From assembly GCA_963971225.1 (NCBI GenBank), contig OZ020269.1:1302001-1366000 (forward strand): a stretch of DNA of 64,000 nucleotides. The letters are read 5' to 3'. Below the pieces are notes generated by a model. That model was not told where the DNA came from. It searched no databases and saw only the letters and a program-made list of their open reading frames with translations. Shown one piece after another: positions 19,826 through 29,989 of the stretch. A program made the position numbers and the translations under genes. Position 1 is the first letter of the stretch; every line of letters starts with the position of its first letter. The DNA comes from Melieria omissa (taxonomy: Eukaryota > Arthropoda > Insecta > Diptera > Ulidiidae).

Positions 19826-20450
19826 TACTTCGTTTATGTAACTAAAATGTAATGCATATTTTTTGCATTATAGTACTTCGTGAAATACTACATTCGCCGT
19901 TGTGTTTAGTTTATTTGTCAATAATTGCACTCTTATGTCGAATGATGATCGCATCCGACTTAACGCTACATACAATTGGCCATGAGTGAAGCAATCCTCT
20001 TTTAAAAAGACTTCAAGTCTTGTCAAAGTTTGACCTTGCGATTTGGTAATTGTTATAGCGAATGCTGGAGTTATTGGAAATTGGCGACGTTTTAAAACAA
20101 ATGGATGTTTTGTCTCGCTTCGTTACAAATTTATGAGAAGAGTATAAGTCGTTTTCCTTGCGCTTCACCGGTTAAACCTTTGACAAACAATTTTAATACA
20201 TTTCTTTTACGATTAGTCGAGTACCATTCACTAACCCCTCTAATGTGTTGAGGTTCCGGATTAGCATAACCACTGTTCCTATTTTCAATTTTAATTCATG
20301 TGGTGCAATCCCACTAAAGTTAAGTGAATTAAAAAATTCCATGGGATACCTTACTGCATCCGCGGAGTCCTCCGATGAGATACTATCGGCGCTGAGATTT
20401 CTAATTATAGCTACAAACCTCCTCCCTTCGTCCGGTTTATCTTGCCATTT
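19826..20450 (-). pseudogene. Helitron helicase C-terminus, frameshifted
   Basis: Minus-strand blocks, in order: YPMEFFNSLNFSGIAPHELK, LKIGTVVMLIRNL, EGLVNGTRLIV, then in another frame FPITPAFAITITKSQGQTL and HGQLYVALSRM. These are the final motifs of the Pif1-like helicase of Helitron Rep-Hel proteins, which drive rolling-circle transposition. Frameshifts lie at about 20175 and 20100. The Rep nuclease domain is absent. The segment abuts truncated gypsy copy 2 at 19819-19825. Confidence 0.8.
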
Positions 20451-20639
20451 TTAAAGAAGAATTCAAATTACTTTTTTGGAAAATTTGAATTGGTCTTGCG
20501 AAAAGTTGGTCGTTAGGACACACACGTTGCGATATCCGACACAACTCGTTCGCCCAACTTCATTTTTCTCAGAAATTTTGTTGAGTGCAATTCTGATCAT
20601 CAATGAAATTAAAGAAAAGGAAGAGGACAGTGGAAATTC

Positions 20640-20880
20640 AAAATTCAAACGCAGTGTCCGTGGAAATATTCTCCAATTCATCGTCCGAAATTTCATTTTG
20701 GTGAATTTTTTTCAGCTCATTCATCTTCACGCTCTCAATAGTACCATTGGGATCAATTTTTTTATAGGCTGTCAAAAGTGCGGTATGACGAAAACTTTAA
20801 TTTTTGTATTTTCCACATTTGCTGTTCCATAGTTCCGGAAAATTTCGATAAGCTTCGATAAAATCCAGTTTTCCAGTTTT
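20640..20880 (-). pseudogene. MADF-domain fragment
   Basis: The minus strand reads LDFIEAYRNFPELWNSKCGKYKN (about 20870-20800), close to the start of the MADF domain, a Myb-related DNA-binding fold common in insect regulators and in transposon accessory proteins. The next frame gives YKKIDPNGTIESVKMNEL, fitting the following helix. A stop and a frameshift separate the two. It lies next to the Helitron helicase tail, so it may be a captured or neighbouring gene fragment. Confidence 0.5.
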
Positions 20881-20989
20881 CGTTGCGCTCGTCCAATTCG
20901 TTCGCAAACGCACATAAGCTAAAACACGAATGAACTCAGAAAATTGCTCGAAATTGTACAACATACCCATACATGATGCAATAAACAAG

Positions 20990-21304
20990 GTGGTGTAAGT
21001 TCTCGGTTGTCATAGCGTATTTTGGAAAAAATGCTCCCCGAAATAACAATGTTGCTTCTTTTAAAAAGTACGTTTGATCACTGTTCATTACTTTTCATGA
21101 AAAAAGTATTGACAGTTATATTTCAAACAAAACGAGTTCTTGCAAAAAATTTCAAGTTAGGAAAGGAATTTCGCTACTCTAAACGGTGGCCATGTAATGG
21201 TTTGTGAACAGTTTGCAAAAGAATCTGTTAGAGAAAAGTGCTGTAATCGATTTGCAGGGAATGTTTTTGAAATGCCAAATGTATTTCCGAATAAAGCAAC
21301 TAAA
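20990..21304. other. No gene recognised
   Basis: AT-rich sequence between the MADF fragment and the TAA-flanked MITE. A few short frames but no domain, repeat boundary or RNA gene. Confidence 0.4.
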
Positions 21305-21307
21305 TAA

Positions 21308-21716
21308 CAGTCAAACTAAATTGGAGCGTTGAGCGTTGCGTTTTCTGACGCAACGCTCTCGCTCAGTGCGGCATACCGAAATTGAAGCGTTGCGTTGGGA
21401 TTGTCAAAATCATGAAATGAAAACAAATGTAAAAAAATATCTGTTTAGTTGCCAAAAAAACAACAAACTATTATTATTTTGCAAAACTTAGCTCTTATTT
21501 GAATAAATTCCTCACAATTTAAATCAAATCAAATATAAATCACAGGCATTTTTGTTTCTCGCAGCCAACTTCAACTGCTAACGCGCTGTCAAAATTGGAA
21601 ATTCGAACAGCTCAGCGTCAGAGCGTTTCAATTGCGGTTTGCCCCATACAATTTGTATGGGCATGAAGCAATTTTGACAGTTGCTTGCCGCTGACGCTCC
21701 AATTTAGGTTTGACTG
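21308..21716. mobile_element. MITE, Harbinger-like (copy 2), TAA target duplication
   Basis: A 409-bp copy of the MITE at 184-444, with ends CAGTCAAAC(C)TAAATTGG and TAA at 21305-21307 and 21717-21719. It retains the internal segment (about 21460-21610) missing from copy 1. Its left end has lost one C. Confidence 0.85.
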
Positions 21717-21931
21717 TAAGATGCTGAAGCAACAAGTCCTCGCGAAAAGGCACAAACGATAAAGCACGCACAACCATCGTCGATCAGTTATGGCTTTCAA
21801 GCTGGCGTCAGCGGAGTCATTTACCGCACGCATCATGCTTCTGCAAATAATTGACGTACCAGACATTCTGCAGACGAATACGTAAACTGACTTTCCGTTC
21901 GTCCGGTGACTATACCTTTTATTCAAGTTAA

Positions 21932-22449
21932 CCCTTTCGGTTATTCTATGCCATATGGCATAGTCTCTTTTCAGTGCCTGTTTTAGGTCAAAAACTTGTG
22001 GATAGTATATTTTTCTATTTTTGTATTTTTCTCTGGAGGTTCTTATACCAAATAATGAAAAAAATATTTTGATTAGTGTACCAAGTAAATTGTAAGGGTT
22101 CAGAAAGTGCGCAGTCCTATCGAGCTGCGTATTTAGCAAAAAGTGGTCATTTCGTACTTTTATTTATTCTATTACAAACCCCAATTTTTTTATAGGTTTA
22201 TGTAAGTAATCTAGTAGGTATTTATTGCTTGAGTAAATGTAAAAAAAATTAGATCCCAAATATAGTTCACTAAGGCTGTACGATTTTTTTTATTTCTTAC
22301 TATGCCATATTTCATGATGCCCAAAAACCACTTTTTCGAACAATATTTTAAAAAATTACTTTTGATTATTCATTATGTAGACTGAAACAGTAATAAAATG
22401 GAAAAGAATGATTTTTAAAGTTAAAAAAAAAAAAGAAGTACCGAAAGGG
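21932..22449. mobile_element. TTAA-flanked MITE, piggyBac-like
   Basis: Ends CCCTTTCGGT...ACCGAAAGGG with TTAA at 21928-21931 and 22450-22453. It is 518 bp, non-coding and AT-rich, with GCCATATGGCATAG near the left end. Ends and target fit a piggyBac-mobilised MITE of a different family from the element at 8205. Confidence 0.85.
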
Positions 22450-22514
22450 TTAAAGCACTCCCCTTGGGGAGCGCTAAAAAATTAGAGTGGGCCACTACTT
22501 GGCCTCTCTGGATT

Positions 22515-22796
22515 TGCTGCAAAATAAAAGACAGTTTTTTAGTGTTATTACAAAAGAGGTTTATTACCCGTTTCTTCGGCTCTCCCAACAGAAGTGAGTC
22601 GCCTCGACTAAATTAACTTAACTCTAAGCTTATGGTTCTATGCCGCTTATTGCCTAATTCCGTTGATTTGGCGCTTCCCACGATGGTGTGCATTATCAGC
22701 GACTTAGCCGGATACGCGTGCAGCGCGCGATGATCGAATTGCACTTAGCACATGCACCGTCAGCAGCTTAAGGTAGGTGCATTTGCTAAGGTGGCA
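22515..22796 (-). repeat. Possible LTR (TG...CA, AATAAA)
   Basis: On the minus strand the block starts TGCCACCTTAGC, contains GTAATAAACC near its end and finishes TTTTATTTTGCAGCA, which fits LTR organisation. No flanking 5-bp duplication and no coding region on either side support this, so the call is weak. Confidence 0.3.
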
Positions 22797-22799
22797 GAG

Positions 22800-23373
22800 C
22801 TAGTGTGTTAACTTTCATGATGAAAGGCGACTCTCAGTCTCAGACGAAGCTCCACGCTAATATTTTATACAACGGTTTTAGCGTGATAAAGTCTCGCACA
22901 CGTAAATGCTTTCGATGCTTTCCCCTACTGAAAAAAACCACCGTCGGAACGTATGTATCTACCGAGTCTATACGCTTTCCCTTTAAAATAATTTTCGTTA
23001 TGTTCAAAAACCGTTCTTTTTATGTTATGGTTTATGTTACGCTGGTTTTAAGAGAATTTAAGAACTTTTACAGGAAAAATCGTACACCACTCTCTTAACC
23101 TAATTGGCATTATGTTTTTAAGGAGATATGTTTAGCAGATAAAACCGTATTAAATGCGCACAACAAATTTACAAACATATTTCAATTATTACTGTTAAAA
23201 TTATGGTATTTCATACAAATATTCACTTATTTATTAATTGTTTTTCTTCCATCTAGTGGAAAAGGCCTGCATTTGTCCCCTTTTTAATCGGTTTTGAATC
23301 TAACAATTCAACTGAGGGAGCATACAAAATTAGCTGTCAAAACTTACTTCACCTTGTTTATTTCATCATGATA
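22800..23373. other. No gene recognised
   Basis: A short open stretch on the plus strand (22805-23098) has no recognisable domain. The rest is AT-rich. Confidence 0.35.
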
Positions 23374-23530
23374 CCCATACAGGTTGCGACCGCTCACACA
23401 ACACGACCGAAATATTAAAATATTTTGATTTTCATACAACCGGTTGTGCGACACGTACAACTGCGCTATACACGATGCGATTTTGTGTACAACCTTGTCC
23501 AGTTGTACAACGATTCGCAACGTGTATGGG
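23374..23530. mobile_element. 157-bp inverted-repeat MITE (CCCATACA ends)
   Basis: Ends CCCATACAGGTTGCGA and, inverted, CCCATACACGTTGCGA. A second inverted pair, GTACAACTG / CAGTTGTAC, lies inside, so the transcript could fold. No clear TSD. Confidence 0.55.
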
Positions 23531-23689
23531 CCTCATAAGAATAATAATGATCAAAACAAAACATAAAAATGCAAAATTTGGAACATAGCAGCACGGGCTG
23601 GTCTTGAAGAAAAACAAAAACTTGCCAGAAAATAGAAATTGTTTTACAATTTTAGCCTTTCGCCAGCGCAACAACAACAACAGCATATC

Positions 23690-24790
23690 GTTTTTACCTC
23701 ACATCGGATACAAAATGCTTGTCTTTACAATGTGAACATGCACTGATCAAGCCACCGATGTGGTTAATTTTTAATCATAGCAACAAACTTCTCCCTTCGT
23801 TAAAATTGTGTTTCTTCTTTTTGAAGTCGATGTTGCCATTTTTCAAAAAGAACTCTAACTACTTTTTTGTAAGATTTGAGTTGTGATTTTAAGAATAACG
23901 TTATCAAAACAAAACATAAAAATTCAAAATTTGGGACATAGTAATACTGGCTAGCATCAAACCAATTGGTTAAATTTTTTTACTTTGGTCCGCTGGTCTG
24001 CTTACACGAATTTCGGTCCGTTTTGTGATGTGAATATCTTTTCATTAGTACAAAAAATTTATTAAGAAAAATTAAATTGTGATAAAAAATGACTTTAAAG
24101 ATAACGCAATTTTTTAATTTGGTCGGTTGAGGTCGGATTGGGTCGTAAGTTTGGTCGGAAAAACATTTTAAGTGGCAACACTGAAAGTAACGCTCTCACC
24201 CACTGCTGCCAACTTAGTGCTTTCGCACTAAATTTAAACTTTAAAAATTAAAACGCGGAAAATATTTAGTTTGTGTACTTCGTGCGTTTTAGTACTTTTT
24301 TTATTTCAAATTTAAGTTTTTTTTAATAACTGGAGTGTTATACAACACTATATTTTATTTAACACCTGTACATTATTTGGATATTACATGATAACCGAAG
24401 TGATCCTTCTTGGTAGAATTGCTACTTAGGTCACGGTTGCTACCGATCTGTAATAGATTTCCTAGTATGGTACACGGAATATTAGGACAACAACCACCTT
24501 TTTTCCCCTTTTCAGTGCTTTCTGAGTGGCAAAACGCGGAAATTAATGCAACTTTCGATGCAAATATCTCCAGATAGGATTTATTATTCTACATTTTGAA
24601 AAGTTTGTGCAAATATGCTCATCAAGAGCTTTAAGACAGTTGTGCAGCCGAAAACGAAAGTGGTGAAGTGCGCGTGGCTAGAACAATGGCCTAATTGTGA
24701 GCCAATAAATCTCAAGTGCCAATTGCGTGAAAACACTTTATTTTCTTTTTACTCGCAAGACAAATTTTGTTGTACGTGTGTTAAAAACTA
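23690..24790. other. Unassigned; one segment repeats near 20400
   Basis: Segment 23775-23885 resembles 20400-20490 (AACAAACTTCTCCCTTCG and TTGCCATTTTTCAAA blocks), so both derive from one repeat. The rest has no recognised content. Confidence 0.35.
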
Positions 24791-25002
24791 CTTCGAAACA
24801 TGCCACCAAAAATTCGAAACACAAAAACAGCACAAATCAGCCCAAAAATTTTGAATTCGGCCCAAGTGCCAAAAATGTAATTGTTAGAACAAAACCTTTT
24901 AAAAACATGGTGCTACCCAAAACCGTAATAAAATCACGCCAAGTTACTACTAAAACTGTTCCAAAACCTAGGACTGAAAAATCGACGGAAATTGAGTGCT
25001 AA
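24615..25002 (+). other. Weak coding-like stretch, unrecognised
   Basis: Two overlapping open stretches (24615-24854 and 24727-25002) encode lysine- and threonine-rich sequence; an ATG at about 24799 begins MPPKIRNTKTAQISPK. It could be the start of a retroelement ORF1, but no zinc knuckle, capsid or catalytic motif follows. Left as unknown. Confidence 0.25.
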
Positions 25003-25009
25003 AACAAAA

Positions 25010-26915
25010 AAAAAGAAGGAATACTGCTGCTGCCGGGGAATGCTGAATGCTGCTTTTTTTAAATATGTGCGTCATATTTCTTCTTTTTCTAAGTTAAAAT
25101 TGCTTATATCCATTTGGGAAAAAATGGGGAAAAGCCATTGCTTATAAAATCAGGTTTTTTTTTATTCCTAGATTTAATTAGGTTTATCTGGGAAAAAAAG
25201 GGATGAAAAAAAATAATAAAATGAAAATTATTTCTAAACGGTTATTCCTTCTTACTATTTAATTTTTAAAATCGTTTTTTGATGTAATTAGAAATTATAT
25301 GTAAAAACAAAAATGAATTTATCTAACGTAAAATTATGTTAAGAAAAAAAAACAAATTTCCAAAAGAAAAAAAGGGAAGAAGAGAATAATGTTTGTTTTT
25401 TTTAAGCGGAATAATACATACAAGAAAGTAAAATTAGGTAAAAGTGAAGAAAAAGAAAAATAAATAAATTAATTAAATAAATTTGGTTACAGCGGGGAAA
25501 AGAAAAACGCACTTACACCTATAATCCACATTCTTTCCACAAAAAAATACTCTAGCAACATATTCCTGGAAACGCGCATCATGTCGGTGCCCAACGCATC
25601 GATGGAGCGAGAAAAACCGTGAGTGAACCAATAAAACTTTAATATATTTTTATATATGTATAAAGGTTTTCGTGCGTTTATTTGAAAAAAAGAAAAAGGG
25701 ACAATGGTTTAAGAGAAAAAAAATTTGCGAAAAATTATGAAAATGAGTTAAAACAAGAAAAAAAAAACATTGTTAGAAGAAAAAGGATTTTTTTTATATA
25801 TTAAAAGTCTGATTGGAAAATTTATTAAACTGGGAGGGAAATTTTGAGATAGAAAAAGTATAATTTATTTTTATTTTGAAAGTATTTTTTTAGGATGAAA
25901 TTTTGGTTAATTTTTTTTTATATAAATATTTGGCTAAGTTCAAGCAAAAAAAAACGTTATTAGCTAAGTACTGAAAATAAACTTCTCTTCATGATTTCAT
26001 TTAATGCCTAAGTTCTTGTTACTATTTTTTTTATAAATTTACTGCAGAATATTGTGTTTGAAATTTAAAAAGAATTTGAACAGGCGAGATATGATGAAAA
26101 TTAGATAAAGAATTTCGATTTTGTATAAGATTAAGATTATGGAATAAAAATTGTTATTATGATTGTTTAAGAGAGAAAATGTTTGGTCTGTCACTGAAGT
26201 TGGGTAAGGAGGGTTAATTTTTCATTTGGGTTTCCGAATTCCATTATAGGAAACAAAGGTAGGGCAGGTTAAGAGCATCCCATTGAATTCGGCGATGCTG
26301 AGGAATGAAACAACAGCAGCAATGGTACTTGCTACCATGTCCGTCCGTTATTTCAGGAGTTAAAGCGTGTGCATAAAATAATTGTATGTTAGTGTATGTA
26401 TCTTTTGTTATGATTTTCCGGTTGTAGGCTGCTAGGTCGTCGTGGCGGAGTTTGCCGGTGTAGCTCCAAATGGCTGTAGGTGAGGCGGTATGGCTACTGA
26501 GCGGATTTGTGGAGTGGAACCCACGCCAGCTGAAGCTACGGGATAACCAAAGCCAGATGCACGCGTACAACAAAACCCGCTGGCCCCGTAGTCATACTCG
26601 TGCTCACCGATCGAAGGTAGGGTGGCGGCATACATGCAACATGAGGACGACTAGTGGTGATCTGCCACAAGGACTGTGGAGGTGCAGCGGCAACAGAAAC
26701 AAACGTCCAGAAATACAACACCTATATACATAGGACAGAACTTGGCGCTCAACGTGAGGTCAAATGTACATACCGATCTGCATATAACAGAAAATGGTGC
26801 CAACGTGGTGTCGCTACGACCGTGGGGTATGCCATATGATCGACACACGCATACACATAACACACAGACTACATAAACACACACCAACAACAAAGCCACA
26901 GCAGAGAACAGCACT
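25010..26915. other. AT-rich stretch without recognisable genes
   Basis: 25010-26220 is strongly AT-rich with homopolymer runs and no convincing frame. 26230-26915 is of more mixed composition, with short open stretches on both strands but no domain I recognise. Confidence 0.4.
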
Positions 26916-27327
26916 CCCTACAAAGAGACTACCGGTCATATGACTAGTTATATAACCGGTATACGTAACCAACATATCGGTTATAATTCTAGTCAGATTT
27001 GTTCTAGCCGTGTGAAAAATCTGACTAGTCCTTTTGTGTACGTGTGACTTGATTTCGTGTACGTGTGATTTGATATCACCTTCTAACGCATGCACTCCGA
27101 AATCTTGGCAAACGTACAGCTGTCTCGCTCTCTCACATGGTGTCTCGCATGCAACAATCAGTTACGTCTAACCGACAAACGGACACAAAATCAAGTCACA
27201 CGTAAACAAAAGGACTAGTCAGATTTTTCACACTGCTAGAACAAATCTGACTAGAAATATAACCGATATGTTGGTTATGTATACCGGTTATATAACTAGT
27301 CATATGACCGGTAGTCTCCTTGTAGGG
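26916..27327. mobile_element. MITE with about 150-bp inverted arms, ends CCCTACAA
   Basis: Each arm runs CCCTACAA(A/G)GAGACTACC, then GGTCATATGACTAGTT, TATAACCGGTATAC and CTAGTCAGATTTGTTC, to about 150 bp with few mismatches. The trinucleotide ACT flanks it at 26913-26915 and 27328-27330. It lies about 145 bp upstream of the mariner gene but is a separate element. Superfamily not assigned. Confidence 0.7.
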
Positions 27328-27471
27328 ACTGGCGGCACTAATACTAAATCAATTTTTTTTTCGAAATTGTGAACCTTTTTAGGCTTACTGTCAAAATTAT
27401 ATGTCAATCCGACCATTAGTTTACAAGTTACAGTGCTTTAAGTGACACTACTTTTGAGTTTTCAAAAAAAA

Positions 27472-28521
27472 ATGAATTCGAACCAATTCCGTGTGCTGAT
27501 TTATCATTGTTTTTTAATGAAAAAAAATACTGTTCAATGCCAGGAATGGCTTGAAAAACATTATTCGGACTCTGCTCCATCAAAAAGAACCATTTGTTAT
27601 TGGTATGCCGAATTCAAACGCGGTCGTACAGACACCGATGACATTCCATCTACTGGACGGCCAAATGACGCTGTTATTTCGGAAAACGTTGAAAAAACAC
27701 TGAAAATCATTATGTCCGACCGTAAAGTGAAAGTGGGGGAGATTGCTGACATTCTAAAGATATCAGCAGGCAGTGTACACACCATAATACACGAACATTT
27801 GGTTATGAAAAAGGTGTTTTCGAAATGGGTGCCGCGTTTGCTCACACCGGAGCAAAAACAACAACGAATCGATGATTCAAAGAGCTGTTTGGACATGTTT
27901 ACGCGCAACAAGTCGGAGTTTTTGCGTCGGTACATCACAATGGATGAAACATGGATCCACCATTTCACTCCAGAGTCAAATCGGCAGTCTGCTGAGTGGC
28001 ATGCAACCGGTGAAAGCCGCCCAAAGCGTCCAAAGGCACAACCATCGGCTGGCAAGGTTATGGCGTCAGTATTTTGGGATATGCACGGAATAATATTCAT
28101 CGACTATCTTGAGAAAGGGAAAACAATCAATAGCGACTATTATATAGCGTTGTTGGAACGTTTGAAAGAAGAAATCGCGATTAAGCGGCCCCATATGAAG
28201 AAGAAAAAAGTGTTGTTTCACCAAGACAATGCACCGTGTCACAAGTCGATGAAAACGATGGCAAAAATGCATGAATTGGGCTTCGAATTGCTTCCTCATC
28301 CCCCGTATTCTCCAGATCTGGCCCCCAGCGACTCCTGGCTCTTCGCAGACCTCAAAAAGATGCTCCGTGGTAAGAGATTTGGCTCAAATGATGAAGTAAT
28401 CGCCGAAACTAACGCCTATTTTGAAGGCAAAGAAAAATCGTTCTACAAAGGCGGTATCGAAAGATTGGAAAAGCGTTGGAATGATTGTATCTCCCTCAAA
28501 GGGGACTATGTTGATGAATAA
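27472..28521 (+). CDS. mariner transposase, uninterrupted, 349 aa
   Basis: A complete frame from ATG at 27472 to TAA at 28519-28521, within the 345-350 residue norm for mariner transposases; an upstream in-frame GTG is less likely to be the start. The N-terminal half has the paired helix-turn-helix that binds the inverted ends (KRTICYWYAEFKRGRTDTDD, then KVGEIADILKISAGSVH). The WVPRLLT linker leads into a DDE/D core: D158 (MDETWIHH), D252 (HQDNAPCH) and D287 (YSPDLAPSD), with 34 residues between the last two (DD34D). The enzyme cuts and pastes at TA. AATAAAA overlaps the stop. Intact TIRs and a TA duplication were not found, so the element may be immobile though the protein could be functional. 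Confidence 0.9.
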   Translation: MNSNQFRVLIYHCFLMKKNTVQCQEWLEKHYSDSAPSKRTICYWYAEFKRGRTDTDDIPSTGRPNDAVISENVEKTLKIIMSDRKVKVGEIADILKISAGSVHTIIHEHLVMKKVFSKWVPRLLTPEQKQQRIDDSKSCLDMFTRNKSEFLRRYITMDETWIHHFTPESNRQSAEWHATGESRPKRPKAQPSAGKVMASVFWDMHGIIFIDYLEKGKTINSDYYIALLERLKEEIAIKRPHMKKKKVLFHQDNAPCHKSMKTMAKMHELGFELLPHPPYSPDLAPSDSWLFADLKKMLRGKRFGSNDEVIAETNAYFEGKEKSFYKGGIERLEKRWNDCISLKGDYVDE

Positions 28522-28539
28522 AATCGAATTTTGGCAAAA

Positions 28540-29020
28540 AAATGTGTTTTAATTAGTTAGTCAAACACATTATTGAACGAAGTGTTAACTGATAGTCATA
28601 ACGTAAATATACATTAAGACTATTTGCACGATTAGTTTAATACAGATGTATTTGGTTTTTATAAAAATACATAAATACAAGTAGAAAAGGCGGGAAAACA
28701 CAAAAACATAACACAAACAACACAAATATACACAATATTTCTTCCGGCGCCTATGTTTTCAGCCTTCAGCTTATGCTTTTGTTGAATAAGCAATTTCCAC
28801 AACTTCGGAACATCTATATAAAACAATAATGAAATAATAACACTGTGCGTGAAATTTACCCTTAAAAATTCAGACATGGGGGGGACCTACAGTGCGACTT
28901 TTCATAGGTATACCGAGTTAGATCCACCAGCCGTTTGGCTGGATTGGCTCTAGTTTAAGAGAAATCCGACTTTGAAGTTTGCTCATTTTAGTCAAGTTCG
29001 TCGCTTAAGTCTTCGAACGT
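28540..29020. other. Unassigned; contains a SINE-core-like piece
   Basis: GGGGACCTACAGTGCGACTTTTCATAG at about 28882-28908 partly resembles the central domain of SINE1 and SINE2 (GACCTACAGT, CTTTTTCATAG). No tRNA head or TSD is visible, so it may be a truncated relative. The rest is unassigned. Confidence 0.35.
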
Positions 29021-29024
29021 TTAA

Positions 29025-29740
29025 GGGGGGTTTCTACCTTGTGCGGTCAAAAAAATCGATTTTTTTGTTCATGCATTTTTGGATTAATACATGATTGTAG
29101 AATACGCTCCCAAAATTTGAAGTTGAAATCTTTCGAATTACGGAAGCAATTTATCGAAACAGGTAGCGGTGTCGAGCGCGCCGAGTACTGAAGCAAAACT
29201 TTGAACGCGTTTTTCTCAAAACTACATTTTTTGACCTTGCGGAAGTGATTTAGGCCACACGAGTTGAGCAATAGCTACGAAATTTTAAACAGTCATTTAT
29301 CAAGGTCTTAGCTATGGCTGGAACTAGGATCTTCAAGAAATATTAATTATTTTTCATTACAAATAGAAATTTGTATTGAAAAAAGTAGGTAAAAATTTAG
29401 TTTTTTAGTCAAAATCGCATATATCCTTAATTTTTCATTTTTTTTTAAATCCTAGTTCCAGCCATAGACAAAAGGATACAGAATAAGAAAAAATTTCATT
29501 TTTTTGTTTCAAGTCATCTCAAACAGCGGCAGGACTTCCGGGAGTAAGGAAGTCCTGCCGCCATTGCTCGATGGCCCCCTCCCCCCCTTTGCATATTTTA
29601 TCTTGAAACTTTTTTTAACTTGTACAATAAACATATACCTACATCTGAAAAAATTTTCCAGTGTTTATCTTAAAAACCTTCCCATCAAAAATTTTTCAAA
29701 AAAAACATGTTTTCTCGGCCGCACAAGGTAGAAACCTGCC
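29025..29740. mobile_element. TTAA-flanked element, ends GGGGGGTTTCTACC (Kolobok-like?)
   Basis: Ends GGGGGGTTTCTACCTTGT and, inverted, GGCAGGTTTCTACCTTGT, with TTAA at 29021-29024 and 29741-29744. Inside are an inverted pair CTATGGCTGGAACTAGG / CCTAGTTCCAGCCATAG (29311-29328, 29452-29469) and a GC-rich hairpin at 29527-29562. Non-coding. TTAA plus G-rich ends suggests Kolobok, with piggyBac as the alternative. Confidence 0.7.
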
Positions 29741-29885
29741 TTAAATGCTAATAGATCCTAAATCGTTCCGAATAAAGCTTTACTGTCTGTGGTAAGTTTG
29801 TAGATATTTTAACGACCAACAAATTTGCTTAAGACACCAATCCAAAAAAAAATACATTCAAACTGTGTATTTGCTATATGTGATT

Positions 29886-29984
29886 TTTTTTTGCGCAGCG
29901 CAATGTGGCGTATGAGTAACATTTAATTAGGTTTATATTAGAATTAAATGACACTCATACGCCACGTTGCGCTGCGCAAAAAAA
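29886..29984. repeat. Near-perfect 99-bp palindrome
   Basis: Arms of about 43 bp (TTGCGCAGCGCAATGTGG and its inverse) separated by a 14-bp loop, with T and A runs at the outer ends. It would form a strong hairpin in DNA or RNA. A MITE or a remnant of paired inverted ends. Confidence 0.65.
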
Positions 29985-29989
29985 TGCAC

